64,000 nt of DNA from assembly GCF_014648495.1 (NCBI RefSeq), contig NZ_BMRF01000003.1:1-64000 (forward strand). The letters run 5' to 3'. This DNA is from Actinomadura cremea. Lineage in GTDB: Bacteria; Actinomycetota; Actinomycetes; Streptosporangiales; Streptosporangiaceae. The stretch's first letter is position 1, and each line of letters opens with the position of its first letter. The position numbers and the translations under genes are program-made. The notes below the pieces were generated by a model. That model made no database searches, was not told where the DNA came from, and saw nothing but the letters and a program-made list of their open reading frames with translations. This document shows positions 21,844 to 32,979 of the stretch, piece by piece.

Positions 21844-21902
21844 CCGAGTCCTACCGTCCTGCGCGCCTCCCCTCGACCGCTTTCCGGCGGCGGGGGTTTT
21901 TT
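21830..21902 (+). promoter_or_regulatory. ilvBNC transcription attenuator
   Basis: First hairpin: GGCGCGCAGG (21830-21839) with CCTGCGCGCC (21858-21867), a perfect 10 bp spanning the leader stop codon. Second hairpin: CCCTC..CCGC (21870-21880) with GCGG..GGGGG (21887-21896), followed by six T (21897-21902), a classical intrinsic terminator. Stalling on the Ile/Val/Leu codons should change which stem forms and allow read-through into ilvB. Confidence 0.85.
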
Positions 21903-21946
21903 GTTGCCCGGCGAGCCCAGTCCCTCTCCCCAAGGAACCGCAGATC

Positions 21947-23695
21947 ATGACGACCGAACAGATGACGGGAGCCCAGGCGCTGGTCCGCGCCCTGGAGAAC
22001 GTCGGCGTCGACACCGTGTTCGGCATCCCGGGGGGCGCGATCCTCCCGGCCTACGACCCGCTCTTCGACTCCGCGAAGCTCCGCCACATCCTCGTCCGGC
22101 ACGAGCAGGGCGCCGGCCACGCCGCCCAGGGCTACGCGATGGTGACCGGCAAGGTGGGGGTGTGCATGGCCACCAGCGGGCCCGGCGCCACCAACCTCGT
22201 CACCGCGATTTCCGACGCCTACATGGACTCGGTGCCGATCGTGGCGATCACCGGGCAGGTCGCGACGTCGCTGATCGGGACCGACGGGTTCCAGGAGGCC
22301 GACATCGCCGGCATCACGATGCCGATCACCAAGCACAACTTCCTGGTCACCGACGCCCGCGACATCGGCCGGACGATCGCCGAGGCGTTCCACATCGCGG
22401 GCACCGGCCGTCCCGGTCCCGTCCTGGTCGACATCGCCAAGGACGCGCTGCAGGCCACCGTCGAGTTCGAGTGGCCCGTCAGCCTCCAGCTCCCCGGGTA
22501 CCGGCCCGTCACCCGGCCGCACTCCAAGCAGGTCCGCGAGGCGGCACGGCTGATCGTCGAGGCGCAGCGCCCCGTCCTGTACGTCGGCGGCGGCGTGCTG
22601 AAGGCGGGCGCGTCCGCCGAGCTGAAGGTGCTGGCCGAGCTGACCGGCGCGCCCGTCGTCACCACGCTGATGGCCAAGGGCGCGCTGCCCGACAGCCACC
22701 CGCAGCACATGGGCATGCCCGGCATGCACGGCAGCGTCGGCGCCGTCGGCGCCCTGCAGCGCGCCGACCTGCTGGTCACCCTCGGCGCCCGCTTCGACGA
22801 CCGCGTCACCGGCAAGCTCGACGGGTTCGCGCCGACCGCGAAGGTCGTGCACGCCGACATCGACCCCGCCGAGATCTCCAAGAACCGGCACGCCGACGTC
22901 CCGATCGTCGGGGACGCGCGCGAGGTCATCGCCGACCTGATCGTCGCGGTGCAGAACGAGCACGCGGCGGGCCGCACCGGCGACTACGCCGACTGGTGGC
23001 GGCAGCTCGACGCGTGGCGCGACACCTACCCGCTCGGGTACGACGCGCCCGTGGACGGGTCGCTGTCGCCGCAGCAGGTCATCGAGCGGATCGGCCAGCT
23101 GGCCGGACCGGACGCCTACTACGTCGCGGGCGTCGGGCAGCACCAGATGTGGGCCGCGCAGTTCATCAAGTACGAGCGGCCCGGCGCGTTCCTCAACTCG
23201 GGCGGCGCGGGCACGATGGGCTACGCCGTCCCGGCCGCGATGGGCGCCAAGGTCGGCGCGCCCGACACGCAGGTGTGGGCGATCGACGGCGACGGCTGCT
23301 TCCAGATGACCAACCAGGAGCTGGCCACCTGCGCCCTCGAGGGCATCCCCGTGAAGATCGCCGTGATCAACAACGGTAACCTCGGCATGGTCCGCCAGTG
23401 GCAGACCCTCTTCTACGACGGGCGCTACTCCAACACGAATCTGCACGCCGCGAAGCGGATTCCCGACTTCGTGAAGCTCGCGGAGGCGTACGGTTGCGTG
23501 GGGCTGCGCTGCGAACGGGCCGAGGACGTCGACGCGGTCATCACCAAGGCCATGGAGATCAACGACGCGCCCGTCGTGATCGACTTCGTGGTGCACGAGG
23601 ACGCCATGGTCTGGCCCATGGTCGCCGCCGGCACCGGCAACGACGACATCAAGATCGCCAGGGACATGGCCCCCGACTGGGAGAACGGAGACTGA
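21947..23695 (+). CDS. ilvB: Acetolactate synthase large subunit
   Basis: ThDP- and FAD-dependent catalytic subunit of 582 residues. It condenses pyruvate with pyruvate or 2-oxobutyrate, the first shared step to Val/Leu and Ile. Motifs: [14 protein letters not shown], the ThDP glutamate in [14 protein letters not shown], the FAD domain in the middle, and the ThDP-binding [14 protein letters not shown]...VINN. The ATG at 21947 follows AAGGA. The downstream ilvN and ilvC follow at 5 and 37 bp, forming one operon. Confidence 0.97.
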   Translation: MTTEQMTGAQALVRALENVGVDTVFGIPGGAILPAYDPLFDSAKLRHILVRHEQGAGHAAQGYAMVTGKVGVCMATSGPGATNLVTAISDAYMDSVPIVAITGQVATSLIGTDGFQEADIAGITMPITKHNFLVTDARDIGRTIAEAFHIAGTGRPGPVLVDIAKDALQATVEFEWPVSLQLPGYRPVTRPHSKQVREAARLIVEAQRPVLYVGGGVLKAGASAELKVLAELTGAPVVTTLMAKGALPDSHPQHMGMPGMHGSVGAVGALQRADLLVTLGARFDDRVTGKLDGFAPTAKVVHADIDPAEISKNRHADVPIVGDAREVIADLIVAVQNEHAAGRTGDYADWWRQLDAWRDTYPLGYDAPVDGSLSPQQVIERIGQLAGPDAYYVAGVGQHQMWAAQFIKYERPGAFLNSGGAGTMGYAVPAAMGAKVGAPDTQVWAIDGDGCFQMTNQELATCALEGIPVKIAVINNGNLGMVRQWQTLFYDGRYSNTNLHAAKRIPDFVKLAEAYGCVGLRCERAEDVDAVITKAMEINDAPVVIDFVVHEDAMVWPMVAAGTGNDDIKIARDMAPDWENGD

Positions 23696-23700
23696 CCCCG

Positions 23701-25255
<1,555 letters not shown>

Positions 25256-25268
25256 GCCCGCGACGCGA

Positions 25269-25302
25269 CTGAGCCGACGCCCGGACGGTGGCGTCGGCTC
25301 AG
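25269..25302 (+). terminator. Terminator of ilvBNC
   Basis: CTGAGCCGACGCC paired with GGCGTCGGCTCAG, a perfect 13-bp stem with an 8-nt loop, 14 nt after the ilvC stop. It may also serve the convergent gene. Confidence 0.85.
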
Positions 25303-25319
25303 TCCGTTCCGGGGCCGCG

Positions 25320-26129
25320 TTACCGCAGCAGGCGGCGCAGCAGCCGCGTGAAGGGGGACAGGTTCTCCTGTTCCCGGCCGACCAGCAGCGCGAGGTACCC
25401 GCCGCGGGTGAGGTAGACGGTCACGTCCCTCGCCCCGACCGCCCGCCGCTGCGGGCCCGTCCGGGCGCCCTCGGACCGGACGGCGCCGAACCGCGACTCC
25501 CGGCGGACCCCGAGGGCCGTCGCGGCGATGTGCACGTCGTACCGTCCGGGCTCGATCTCGGCCGGGTCGGCGACGAGCTCGAACCCGCCGGGCACTCCCG
25601 GCCGGGACGGCGCGGGGAGGCGGTGCTCGCGGCCGGTGGAGCGTTCCCGCAGCAGGATCTCGACGGACGAGCGGTCGGTCGCGACGCGCTGCAGCCGGGC
25701 GGCGCCGCGGACCCGCAGCCGGCGGCCCTGCCAGTCGACGCCGTCGAGCCGGTGCTCGACGCCGACCTCCGCGGTGATGTCGACGTCCTGCCGGGGCACG
25801 CCGCGCAGGAACGGGTACATCGCGTAGATCCGCCCGCCGACCACCACCGCGCCCGCCGGGCCGCCCTCCACCTCGTCGCGGATCAGCCGCTCCAGTTCGT
25901 CGAGCAGGTCGTGCTGGATGCAGAACGCCCGCAGCCGCGCCGACGCGGGCAGCGCCGCGCGGGCGACGTCGCTCAGCCCCTCGGCGCCGATGAGCCGGCG
26001 GGTGCCCTCGACGAGCCGTTCCCGCTGCACGGGGCCGAGCTCCAGGAACCGGTGGTCGTACACGCGCAGGACATCGCGCAGGACGCTGATCGAGACATCG
26101 GTCGGGACGCTGATGCTGTCGGACGTCAC
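25320..26129 (-). CDS. Uncharacterised protein, resembles C-terminal region of cell-wall glycosyltransferases
   Basis: 269 residues, soluble. The first part (VLRVYDHRFLELGPVQRERLVEG, then RLRAFCIQHDLLDELERLI) resembles, from memory, the accessory helical region that follows the catalytic domain in some actinobacterial family-2 glycosyltransferases. It is followed by beta-rich Ig-like segments (LRVRGAARLQRV, IEPGRYDVHIAATALGVR). No catalytic domain is present. GTG 26129 has AGGAGAGG 5 nt upstream. Divergent from the PadR gene. Function unknown. Confidence 0.55.
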   Translation of the reverse strand: MTSDSISVPTDVSISVLRDVLRVYDHRFLELGPVQRERLVEGTRRLIGAEGLSDVARAALPASARLRAFCIQHDLLDELERLIRDEVEGGPAGAVVVGGRIYAMYPFLRGVPRQDVDITAEVGVEHRLDGVDWQGRRLRVRGAARLQRVATDRSSVEILLRERSTGREHRLPAPSRPGVPGGFELVADPAEIEPGRYDVHIAATALGVRRESRFGAVRSEGARTGPQRRAVGARDVTVYLTRGGYLALLVGREQENLSPFTRLLRRLLR

Positions 26130-26220
26130 GGTGCCCTCTCCTGATCGCCGGGAACCTTGGTCACGTTAAGCCACCGTTCGGTTTCGCACAGTAAAAGTTT
26201 CAGGACCCTGTCTCCCCGGA

Positions 26221-26261
26221 TGCATACGCGGTATTGCCTCGACCATACTCGGTATGCATAC
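26221..26261. promoter_or_regulatory. PadR-type operator region
   Basis: TGCATAC (26221-26227) and GTATGCA (26252-26258) form an outer inverted repeat. The right half lies within the self-complementary GTATGCATAC (26252-26261), directly over the likely -10 of padR. Its position 9 bp before the start codon suggests autorepression and control of the ABC genes. Confidence 0.6.
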
Positions 26262-26270
26262 TTCGTAGGC

Positions 26271-26867
26271 ATGTCGATCCGTCATGGTCTCCTGGCGCTG
26301 CTGTCCCAGGGGCCGCGCTACGGCTACCAGCTGCGCACCGAGTTCGAGTCGTTCACCGGTGCGACGTGGCCGCTCAACATCGGGCAGGTCTACTCCACGC
26401 TGTCCCGGCTCGAACGGGACGAGATGGTGACCCGTGTCGGCGCCGACGACGAGGGCCGGTTCGTCTACCGGATCACCCCGGCGGGCGACGACGAGGTCCG
26501 GCGCTGGTTCGCCACCCCCGTCGCCCGCGCCGACCGGCCCCGCGACGAGCTGGCGATCAAGCTCGCGATGGCCGTCACCGCGCCGGGCGTGGACGTCCGG
26601 CGGGTCGTGCAGGCCCAGCGCACCGCCACCCTGCGCACCCTCCAGGACCTCACCCGCCTCAAGACCGAGCCGCCCGCCGACCCGCCGAGCCAGGGCGACC
26701 ACGCCTGGCGGCTGGTGCTCGAATCCATGATCTTCCAGGCCGAGGCGGAGGTCCGCTGGCTCGACCACTGCGAGTCCTACGTCGCGCGCGCCGTGCCGTT
26801 CGTCCCGCCCGTCCCGGACTCGGCCCCGGCGGCGGACCCGTCGGACCGGAAGGGGGCCGGCAGGTGA
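26271..26867 (+). CDS. PadR family transcriptional regulator
   Basis: 198 residues. The winged helix (IRHGLLALLSQGPRYGYQLRTEFE, shown only in part here, then VYSTLSRLERDEMV) is followed by a helical Vir-like C-terminal dimerisation region. The ATG at 26271 lacks a ribosome site, but CATACT lies 9 nt upstream, so it is likely leaderless. The stop overlaps the GTG of the ABC ATPase gene. It likely senses a ligand that the exporter removes. Confidence 0.9.
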   Translation: MSIRHGLLALLSQGPRYGYQLRTEFESFTGATWPLNIGQVYSTLSRLERDEMVTRVGADDEGRFVYRITPAGDDEVRRWFATPVARADRPRDELAIKLAMAVTAPGVDVRRVVQAQRTATLRTLQDLTRLKTEPPADPPSQGDHAWRLVLESMIFQAEAEVRWLDHCESYVARAVPFVPPVPDSAPAADPSDRKGAGR

Positions 26868-27580
26868 GCGCCCTCTCCCTGCGGCACGTCTCCCGCGAGC
26901 ACGGGACGGGCGCCGCGCTCGTCCAGGCGCTGATCGACGTGACGCTCGACGTCGCCGAGGGCGAGTTCGTCGCGGTGATGGGCCCGTCCGGCTCCGGCAA
27001 GTCGACGCTGCTGACGCTGGCGGGCGGGCTCGACACGCCGACGTCCGGGGAGGTCCTGGTCGGCGACCGGGACCTCGGCCGGCTGGGGGCGGCCGGACGG
27101 TCGGCGCTGCGCCGCCGCGGCATCGGGTACGTGTTCCAGGACCTCAACCTCATTCCGAGCCTCACCGCCGCCGAGAACGTGATGCTGCCCCGCGAGCTGG
27201 ACGGCGTCCGGTCCCGGCGCGCGCGCAGGGAGGCGGCCGCCGCCCTGGCGGAGGTCGGGGTCGGCGAGCTGGCCGACCGGTTCCCCGACGAGATGTCCGG
27301 CGGCCAGCGGCAGCGGGTGGCGATCGCCCGCGCGCTCATCGGCGACCGCCGGCTCGTGCTGGCCGACGAGCCGACCGGGGCGCTCGACAGCCACACCGGA
27401 GACGACGTCATGCGCGTCCTGCGGCAGCGCTGCGACGCCGGGGCCGCCTGCCTGATGGTCACCCACGAGCCCCGCCACGCCGCCTGGGCGGACCGGGTGG
27501 TGTTCCTGCGGGACGGCCGCGTCGTCGACGCCACGCCCGCCCGGACCGGCCCCGACAGCCTCCTCCAGGAGGCTCCGTGA
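26864..27580 (+). CDS. ABC transporter ATP-binding protein (MacB/LolD type)
   Basis: 238 residues. Walker A GPSGSGKST, Q-loop VFQDLNLIPSLT, signature MSGGQRQRVAIARAL, Walker B LVLADEPTGALD and H-loop MVTHEPRHA. The subclass is the one paired with FtsX-type permeases, which export peptides, drugs or lipids by mechanotransmission. It overlaps the padR stop and the permease start by 4 bp each, so the three genes are translationally coupled. Confidence 0.95.
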   Translation: MSALSLRHVSREHGTGAALVQALIDVTLDVAEGEFVAVMGPSGSGKSTLLTLAGGLDTPTSGEVLVGDRDLGRLGAAGRSALRRRGIGYVFQDLNLIPSLTAAENVMLPRELDGVRSRRARREAAAALAEVGVGELADRFPDEMSGGQRQRVAIARALIGDRRLVLADEPTGALDSHTGDDVMRVLRQRCDAGAACLMVTHEPRHAAWADRVVFLRDGRVVDATPARTGPDSLLQEAP

Positions 27581-30285
27581 CCGCCTACGGGCCCGCGCTG
27601 CGCATCGCCCGCCGGGACGCGCTGCGCGCGAAGGGCCGCACCGCGCTCGTCCTCTGCATGATCGGGCTGCCCGTGGCGGCGATCGTCGGGCTCGGCGTGG
27701 TGTGGAAGACGATGGACTGGTCGCCGCGCGAGTCGCTCCCGTACGAGATCGGCGCGGCGGACGCCCGGATCTCCGGTGCCTCGCACGGGCGAGTTCTGCG
27801 GCAGGATCCGCTGACCGGCGAAGCCTTGATGCAGGAGGACCCGGACGGCGACCGACCCTGGACCACTGAGGAGATCACCCGGCGGGTCACCGTCGGCCAC
27901 GGCCCGGACGCCCGCGTCCTGCCCATGAGCCGGGGCACGCCGATCACCTTGCGGACGTCCCGGGGCGACCTGCGCGCCGACCTCACCGAACTCGACGTCC
28001 GTGACCCGCTGGCCCGCGGCATCCTCGAGATCACCGACGGGCGGGCACCCGCCGCGCCGGACGAGATCGCGCTCGCGGCCGCGTCGGCCGAGCGCGGGGA
28101 ACTCCCGGTCGGGGCGACCGTCCGGGCCGGCCGCGAGGGCACGGCCAAGCGCGTCGTCGGGTACGTGCGCGACCCCCGCTCGCCCGCCGATCCGGTCGTG
28201 CTCGCGCTGCCCGGCGCGTTCGCGGACGCCCCCGCCGCGCCCCGGTCCCGGCACTGGCTGATCGCTGTCGACGAGCCGGTGACCTGGGACGACGTCGCCG
28301 CGTTCAACCGCGACGGGATCACGGTGCTGTCCCGTCGCGTGGCGTCGCACCCGCCGCCCGAGGCGGTCGTGGGCGGCGGGCTGGACCGACCGCGTGCGGA
28401 GATCGCCGCGATGGCCGCCGCGCTGCTCCTCCTGGAGGCCGTGCTGCTCGCCGGGCCCGCGTTCGCGGTCGGGATCCGCAGGCAGCGGCGCCTGCTCGCG
28501 CTCGTCTCGGCCGCGGGCGGCGAGCCCCGGCAGCTGCGCGCCGTCGTGCTCGCCGGCGGCCTGGTGCTCGGGGGCGCCGCCGCGTCGGCCGGCGCGCTGG
28601 CCGGGATCACCGCCGCGGCCGTGACCGCCGCCGTCGCGCGGGCCACGGCGGCCGCGGAGTGGGGCCCGTTCGAGGTGCCCTGGGCGGCGGCCGCCGCGAC
28701 CGTCCTGCTCGGCACGGTCAGCGGGCTCGCCGCGGCGTACGTCCCCGCCCGGCAGGCCGCGCGGACGAACGCCGTCGCGGTGCTCGCCGGGCGCCGTGCC
28801 CCCGCCCGCGCCCCGTCCCGCCGCGGCGGGCCGATCTCGGGCGCCGTGCTCGTCGCCGCCGGGGTGCTCTGCTGTCTGCTCGGCGTGGGGACGCTGCGCG
28901 GGTTCGGCGCCGCCGCCGGCGCGGCCGCGATCGTCATCGGCACCGTCCTCGCAGTGCCCTGGCTGGTCGGGGCGACCGGACGGGTCGCCGGGCGGCTGCC
29001 GGTGCCGCTGCGCCTCGCCGTCCGGGACGGGGCGCGCAACCGGGCCCGCACCGCGCCCGCCGTCGCGGCGATCATGGCCGCGGCGGCCGCGGCGACCGCG
29101 CTGGCCATCGTCGACGCAGGCGACCTGGAACGGGCACGGGCGGCGTTCCGGCCCCAGCTCCCGATGGGCTCGGCCATCATCCGGCCGCCGCTGACCCGGA
29201 CGGACGAGAACCGGGCGGCGCGGGTCCGGGCCGCGATCGAGCGCGAACTGCCCGGGCTCCCGCTGCTCGACCTCCACGCCCTGCCGGGCAACAGCTGCGA
29301 CCGCGTGATCGATCCCGACTGCCGCCACGTCGCCTTCGGCCACGGCCACGACCGCTCGAACCCGTCGACGCACCCGGACAACGCCGTGGGCGACGGCCCC
29401 TCCTGGGCCCGGACGCTGTTCGGCCGGAACGAGCCCGTGGAAGGTTCGGACGTCTACCCGGACATCGTCGTGGGCGGCGCCGCCGAGGCCCGGATGGTGC
29501 TCGGCCGGGACGACCCCGAGGTCGTCGCGGCGCTGCGGGCGGGCAAGCTCGTCCTGTTCGACGGCGGGCCGGTGATCCACGGCGGAACGGTGACCGCCAC
29601 CGTGCAGGAGTGGGAGCGGGGCGCGCCGAAACCGGTGACGATCCGGCAGGTGCGGGGGGTGCCCGCGGTCAGGGTTTCGGCGGAGACGCACCCATGGGCC
29701 ATCATGCCGCCGTCCCTCGCCGAACGGATCGGCATGCCACCGCGCCTCGTCGCGTTCGGAGTGGACCGGGCCGAGCACCGGGTCGGCGAGACGGAGGCGA
29801 TGCGGCTGGCCGAGATGCTCGACGACATCGACGGGGACGACCCGGGCCAGGTCTACGCCGAACTCGGTCCGCGCCGCTCCGGCGAGTCGCGCGTGCCGCT
29901 GCTCGCCGCCATGGCCGCCGTCCTCGCGCTCGGCGGCGCGCTGATCGCCACCGGGCTGTCGGCCGCCGACGCCCGGCCCGACCTCGCCGTGCTCGCCGCG
30001 GTCGGCGCCCGGCCGCGCACCCGGCGGCTGCTGGCGGCGGGCCAAGCGGCCTACATCGCCGTGCTCGGCTGCTGGCTCGGGATCGCCGCGGGCTTCATCC
30101 CCGGCGTCGCGGCGTCCCGCCTGCTCGCCTACGGCCCGGGGTACTACGGCCGGCCGGGGTCCTTCGTCGACGTCCCGTGGCCGGAGCTTCTGGCGGCCGG
30201 GATCGCCGTTCCGCTGCTCACGGCGGTCGTCGCGGGCCTGTGCACCCGCTCGAAGCTCCCCGGGACGCGCGTCGCGGCGAGGTGA
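27577..30285 (+). CDS. FtsX-like ABC transporter permease
   Basis: 902 residues. A first membrane helix (residues 18-40), a large extracytoplasmic domain, a block of three to four helices (about 270-400), a second set of helices near 420-510, another large extracytoplasmic domain (about 520-765) and C-terminal helices: the duplicated FtsX layout. Two cysteines (NSCDRVIDPDCRH) in the second outside domain may form a disulfide. Starts with GTG inside the ATPase stop. The cargo is unknown. Confidence 0.9.
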   Translation: MTAYGPALRIARRDALRAKGRTALVLCMIGLPVAAIVGLGVVWKTMDWSPRESLPYEIGAADARISGASHGRVLRQDPLTGEALMQEDPDGDRPWTTEEITRRVTVGHGPDARVLPMSRGTPITLRTSRGDLRADLTELDVRDPLARGILEITDGRAPAAPDEIALAAASAERGELPVGATVRAGREGTAKRVVGYVRDPRSPADPVVLALPGAFADAPAAPRSRHWLIAVDEPVTWDDVAAFNRDGITVLSRRVASHPPPEAVVGGGLDRPRAEIAAMAAALLLLEAVLLAGPAFAVGIRRQRRLLALVSAAGGEPRQLRAVVLAGGLVLGGAAASAGALAGITAAAVTAAVARATAAAEWGPFEVPWAAAAATVLLGTVSGLAAAYVPARQAARTNAVAVLAGRRAPARAPSRRGGPISGAVLVAAGVLCCLLGVGTLRGFGAAAGAAAIVIGTVLAVPWLVGATGRVAGRLPVPLRLAVRDGARNRARTAPAVAAIMAAAAAATALAIVDAGDLERARAAFRPQLPMGSAIIRPPLTRTDENRAARVRAAIERELPGLPLLDLHALPGNSCDRVIDPDCRHVAFGHGHDRSNPSTHPDNAVGDGPSWARTLFGRNEPVEGSDVYPDIVVGGAAEARMVLGRDDPEVVAALRAGKLVLFDGGPVIHGGTVTATVQEWERGAPKPVTIRQVRGVPAVRVSAETHPWAIMPPSLAERIGMPPRLVAFGVDRAEHRVGETEAMRLAEMLDDIDGDDPGQVYAELGPRRSGESRVPLLAAMAAVLALGGALIATGLSAADARPDLAVLAAVGARPRTRRLLAAGQAAYIAVLGCWLGIAAGFIPGVAASRLLAYGPGYYGRPGSFVDVPWPELLAAGIAVPLLTAVVAGLCTRSKLPGTRVAAR

Positions 30286-30333
30286 CCGTGCCGCGCGCGG
30301 CCACGGGCCGCCGCTGCTGATAGCGTCCGGCGC

Positions 30334-31887
30334 GTGGCCAAGGGGGGTTCGGCGGGTGGGGGAGCGGGGACTCTCGACCCGGCGCCGGCGGATCGCGCCG
30401 GACGGGACGTGCGGCGCCGCTGGGCCGCGCGCGGGCGACGCCGGGCGGGCCCGGCGGCGATGGTCGCGGTCGCCGCCGTCGTGTACGCGGCGTACTCGCT
30501 GCTCCGCCTGCACACGTTCCGGGCCAGCAGCTACGATCTGGTGATCTTCGACCAGGCGATCCGCTCCTACAGCGGGTTCGGGCCGCCGGTCGCGATCGTC
30601 AAGGGCGTCCACAACGGCTTCGGGCCCGGTTTCTCGGTGCTCGGCGACCACTTCTCGCCGATCCTGGCCGTCCTGGCGCCGCTCTACTGGATCCACGACG
30701 GCCCCGGGACGCTCCTCGTCGCGCAGGCCGTCCTGTTCGCGGCCGCGCTCGTCCCGATCTGGCGGTACGCCCACCGGCGGATGGGCCGGACCGCCGCCTA
30801 CTGCGCGTCCGGCGCGTACGCGCTGTCGTGGCCGGTCGCCGAGGCGCTCGCCTTCGACTTCCACGAGGTCGCGTTCGTCCCGCTGCTGTCCGCCCTGCTC
30901 ATCGAGCGCCACGACGCCGGACGGCGCGGGCAGGCGGCGGCCGTCGCGGCGCTCCTCCTGCTGGTCAAGGAGGACATGGGCCTCCTGCTCGCCGGGTTCG
31001 GCCTCTACCTGCTCACCCGCCCCGGCGACCGCCGATCCGGCGCCGTCCACATCGCCGCCGGGCTCGCCGCGACCTGGGCCGCCTCGCGGATCGTCATTCC
31101 GGCGTTCGGCGGGGACGACGGCTACTACTGGGCCTACGGGGCGCTCGGCCCCGACCTCCCGAGCGCCGCCGTCCACGCGCTGACGCACCCCTGGGACGTC
31201 CTGGCGCTCCTGGGCGACCCGCCGGCCAAGCTCCTCACGATGCTGCTGCTCGCGGCCCCGCTCCTGCTGCTGCCGCTGGCGTCCCCGCTGACGCTCGTCG
31301 CGGTGCCGCTGCTCGCGGAGCGGATGCTGGCCGTCGGCTTCGCGAACTGGTGGCAGCCGCAGTACCACTACAACGCGTTCGTCATCGCGGTCCTGGTCCT
31401 GGCGGCCGTGGACGGGGCGGCGCGGCTCCGCCGCCGCGTCCGGTGGGCCCGCCGCGGCCCGCGCGCCCTCCCCGCCGCGGGCCTGCTGGTCGCCACGGCC
31501 GTCACCGTCCCCTTCTTCGCGTTCGGCGATCTCGCCGACCCGTCCCTCTACCGGCGCGACGAACGCGCGCGGGCGGCCGCCGCGGCGGCCGAGCACGTCC
31601 CGTCCGGGGCGCTCGTCGAGGCGGCGAACGACGTCGGTCCCGCCCTGTCGGCCCGCGCGCGCGTCCTGCTGCTGGACCGCTGGCCCCGCAACGCGCCGTG
31701 GGTCGTCGCCGACGTCGAGCGCCTGACGTTCCCGTTCCGCTCGGTGGACGATCAGCGCGTGCGCGTCCGCGGGCTGCTGCGCCTCGGCTACCGCGAGGTC
31801 TTCCGGCGCGACGGGTACGTCGTCCTGCACCATCCCGGATACCCGTCCACCGGCAATTTTGGACGGCTGTCCAATACACCGCGATGA
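30334..31887 (+). CDS. DUF2079 polytopic membrane protein
   Basis: 517 residues with about ten membrane helices. SSYDLVIFDQAIRSYSGFG, GDHFSPILAVLAPLYWI and DFHEVAFVPLL are typical of DUF2079, a family related in topology to GT-C glycosyltransferases. The GTG at 30334 is 7 nt after TAGCGT (30321-30326), suggesting a leaderless mRNA. 48 bp after the permease, but with its own promoter. Substrate unknown. Confidence 0.85.
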   Translation: MAKGGSAGGGAGTLDPAPADRAGRDVRRRWAARGRRRAGPAAMVAVAAVVYAAYSLLRLHTFRASSYDLVIFDQAIRSYSGFGPPVAIVKGVHNGFGPGFSVLGDHFSPILAVLAPLYWIHDGPGTLLVAQAVLFAAALVPIWRYAHRRMGRTAAYCASGAYALSWPVAEALAFDFHEVAFVPLLSALLIERHDAGRRGQAAAVAALLLLVKEDMGLLLAGFGLYLLTRPGDRRSGAVHIAAGLAATWAASRIVIPAFGGDDGYYWAYGALGPDLPSAAVHALTHPWDVLALLGDPPAKLLTMLLLAAPLLLLPLASPLTLVAVPLLAERMLAVGFANWWQPQYHYNAFVIAVLVLAAVDGAARLRRRVRWARRGPRALPAAGLLVATAVTVPFFAFGDLADPSLYRRDERARAAAAAAEHVPSGALVEAANDVGPALSARARVLLLDRWPRNAPWVVADVERLTFPFRSVDDQRVRVRGLLRLGYREVFRRDGYVVLHHPGYPSTGNFGRLSNTPR

Positions 31888-32162
31888 TCCTCTGGTCAGA
31901 ATGAGCGTGAAGGTACCGTCAAGGTAAATTGGCCTATCATTTTCGCCAGGTCTGCCTGATACTTGAAGAAAGTCGCTACGGTCGCGTCCGGTGCGGGCGG
32001 CCATGCCCGCGAAGCTCCCGGTGCGCTGCCGGAACGGTGCGGAAGCGGAGGCACGGAAGCGAGGCCGGCGACGGTCCGGGGCAGGCGCGGAATTCGCCCA
32101 CCGCGCGCCGATGCCACGGGTGGGAATATCCCGGCCGGAAGGTGCACGGCGCGGGGTGGAAT
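31888..32162. other. 275-bp intergenic region
   Basis: Lower-GC stretch around 31920-31975, likely the promoter of the following gene. I see no RNA gene or strong hairpin. Confidence 0.4.
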
Positions 32163-32819
32163 ATGTTGAATGGTCATGATCTGCCGGCCGCGGACGTCCG
32201 GCGCTTCGAGAACTGCGGCCGGGCGTGGATCGGCGTCCTGCGGCACGTCTGGTCCGCCGGCGAGGCCGGCATGGCCGACCGCGGCCCCATCATCGAGGGC
32301 CCGCCGCTGCTCTTCGAGATCGCCTCGCTCAGCTGGGAGGACCCGATCCTGCGCGAACACGGCGACCGCTCCCGCCTCGCCCGCCGAGCCGGGGAACGCA
32401 CGGAACCCGCGCCACCGCCCGGTGGCGCGTCCGGCGGGCCGACGGGAGGCCCGCGGCCGGACGCGGACCAGATCCGCTGGGTCGTCGACCTCCTGCGGGC
32501 CCGGCCCTGGACCACCAGCGCCTGGATCTCCCTCACCGTGCCCGGCGAGCCCGCCGACGCGCCGTCCGCCCCGGCCGCGCTCGCCTTCCGCATCCGCGGC
32601 TACCGGCTGATGCTGACGGCGATGTTCCGGGCGCAGAACGTCCACCGCGCCTACCTCGCCTACATCCCGCTGCGCGAGGTCCAGGCCGGCGTGGCCGAAC
32701 GGCTCGGCCTTCCGTCCGGCCCGTTCCGCGCCTTCGTCGACGTCCCGCACCTCCAGGTCGCCGACGCCGAGCGGGTCGCGACCATCCTCGCCGCGCAGCC
32801 CGAACCGAACGCCGCGTGA
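32163..32819 (+). CDS. Thymidylate-synthase-fold protein without evident catalytic cysteine
   Basis: 218 residues. RFENCGRAWIGVLRHVWSAG at the N terminus, then DQIRWVVDLLRARPWTTSAWISL, then FRIRGYRLMLTAMFRAQNVHRAY and a C-terminal HLQVADAERVATIL. The pattern resembles the thymidylate-synthase-like proteins of methanogen type (N-terminal region, RS/N-like loop, final H-x-Y segment), but the expected catalytic PC in the middle is replaced by TTSAW. The cysteine near residue 17 is not at that place. The ATG at 32163 follows GGGGTGGA. Real activity unknown; the fold call is by eye. Confidence 0.5.
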   Translation: MLNGHDLPAADVRRFENCGRAWIGVLRHVWSAGEAGMADRGPIIEGPPLLFEIASLSWEDPILREHGDRSRLARRAGERTEPAPPPGGASGGPTGGPRPDADQIRWVVDLLRARPWTTSAWISLTVPGEPADAPSAPAALAFRIRGYRLMLTAMFRAQNVHRAYLAYIPLREVQAGVAERLGLPSGPFRAFVDVPHLQVADAERVATILAAQPEPNAA

Positions 32820-32979
32820 CCGGGCCCGACAATCGTGAGTTACCGGCCGGTGTTTCCCCGGTGCGCGATGAGCGGACGCGTCGAGGGATAGACTCGCGGA
32901 CGGGGCGAGCGCACGACGAGGTGACTCGCGACTTCAGCTGCACACCCTCCGAACATCCGACTTTCAAAGGACCGTTTCC

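Noticed and set aside
26659-32004. Open frame of about 1780 codons on the minus strand
   Set aside because: Lies opposite padR, the ABC genes and DUF2079, all of which have clear motifs; low-complexity composition shows it is a shadow.
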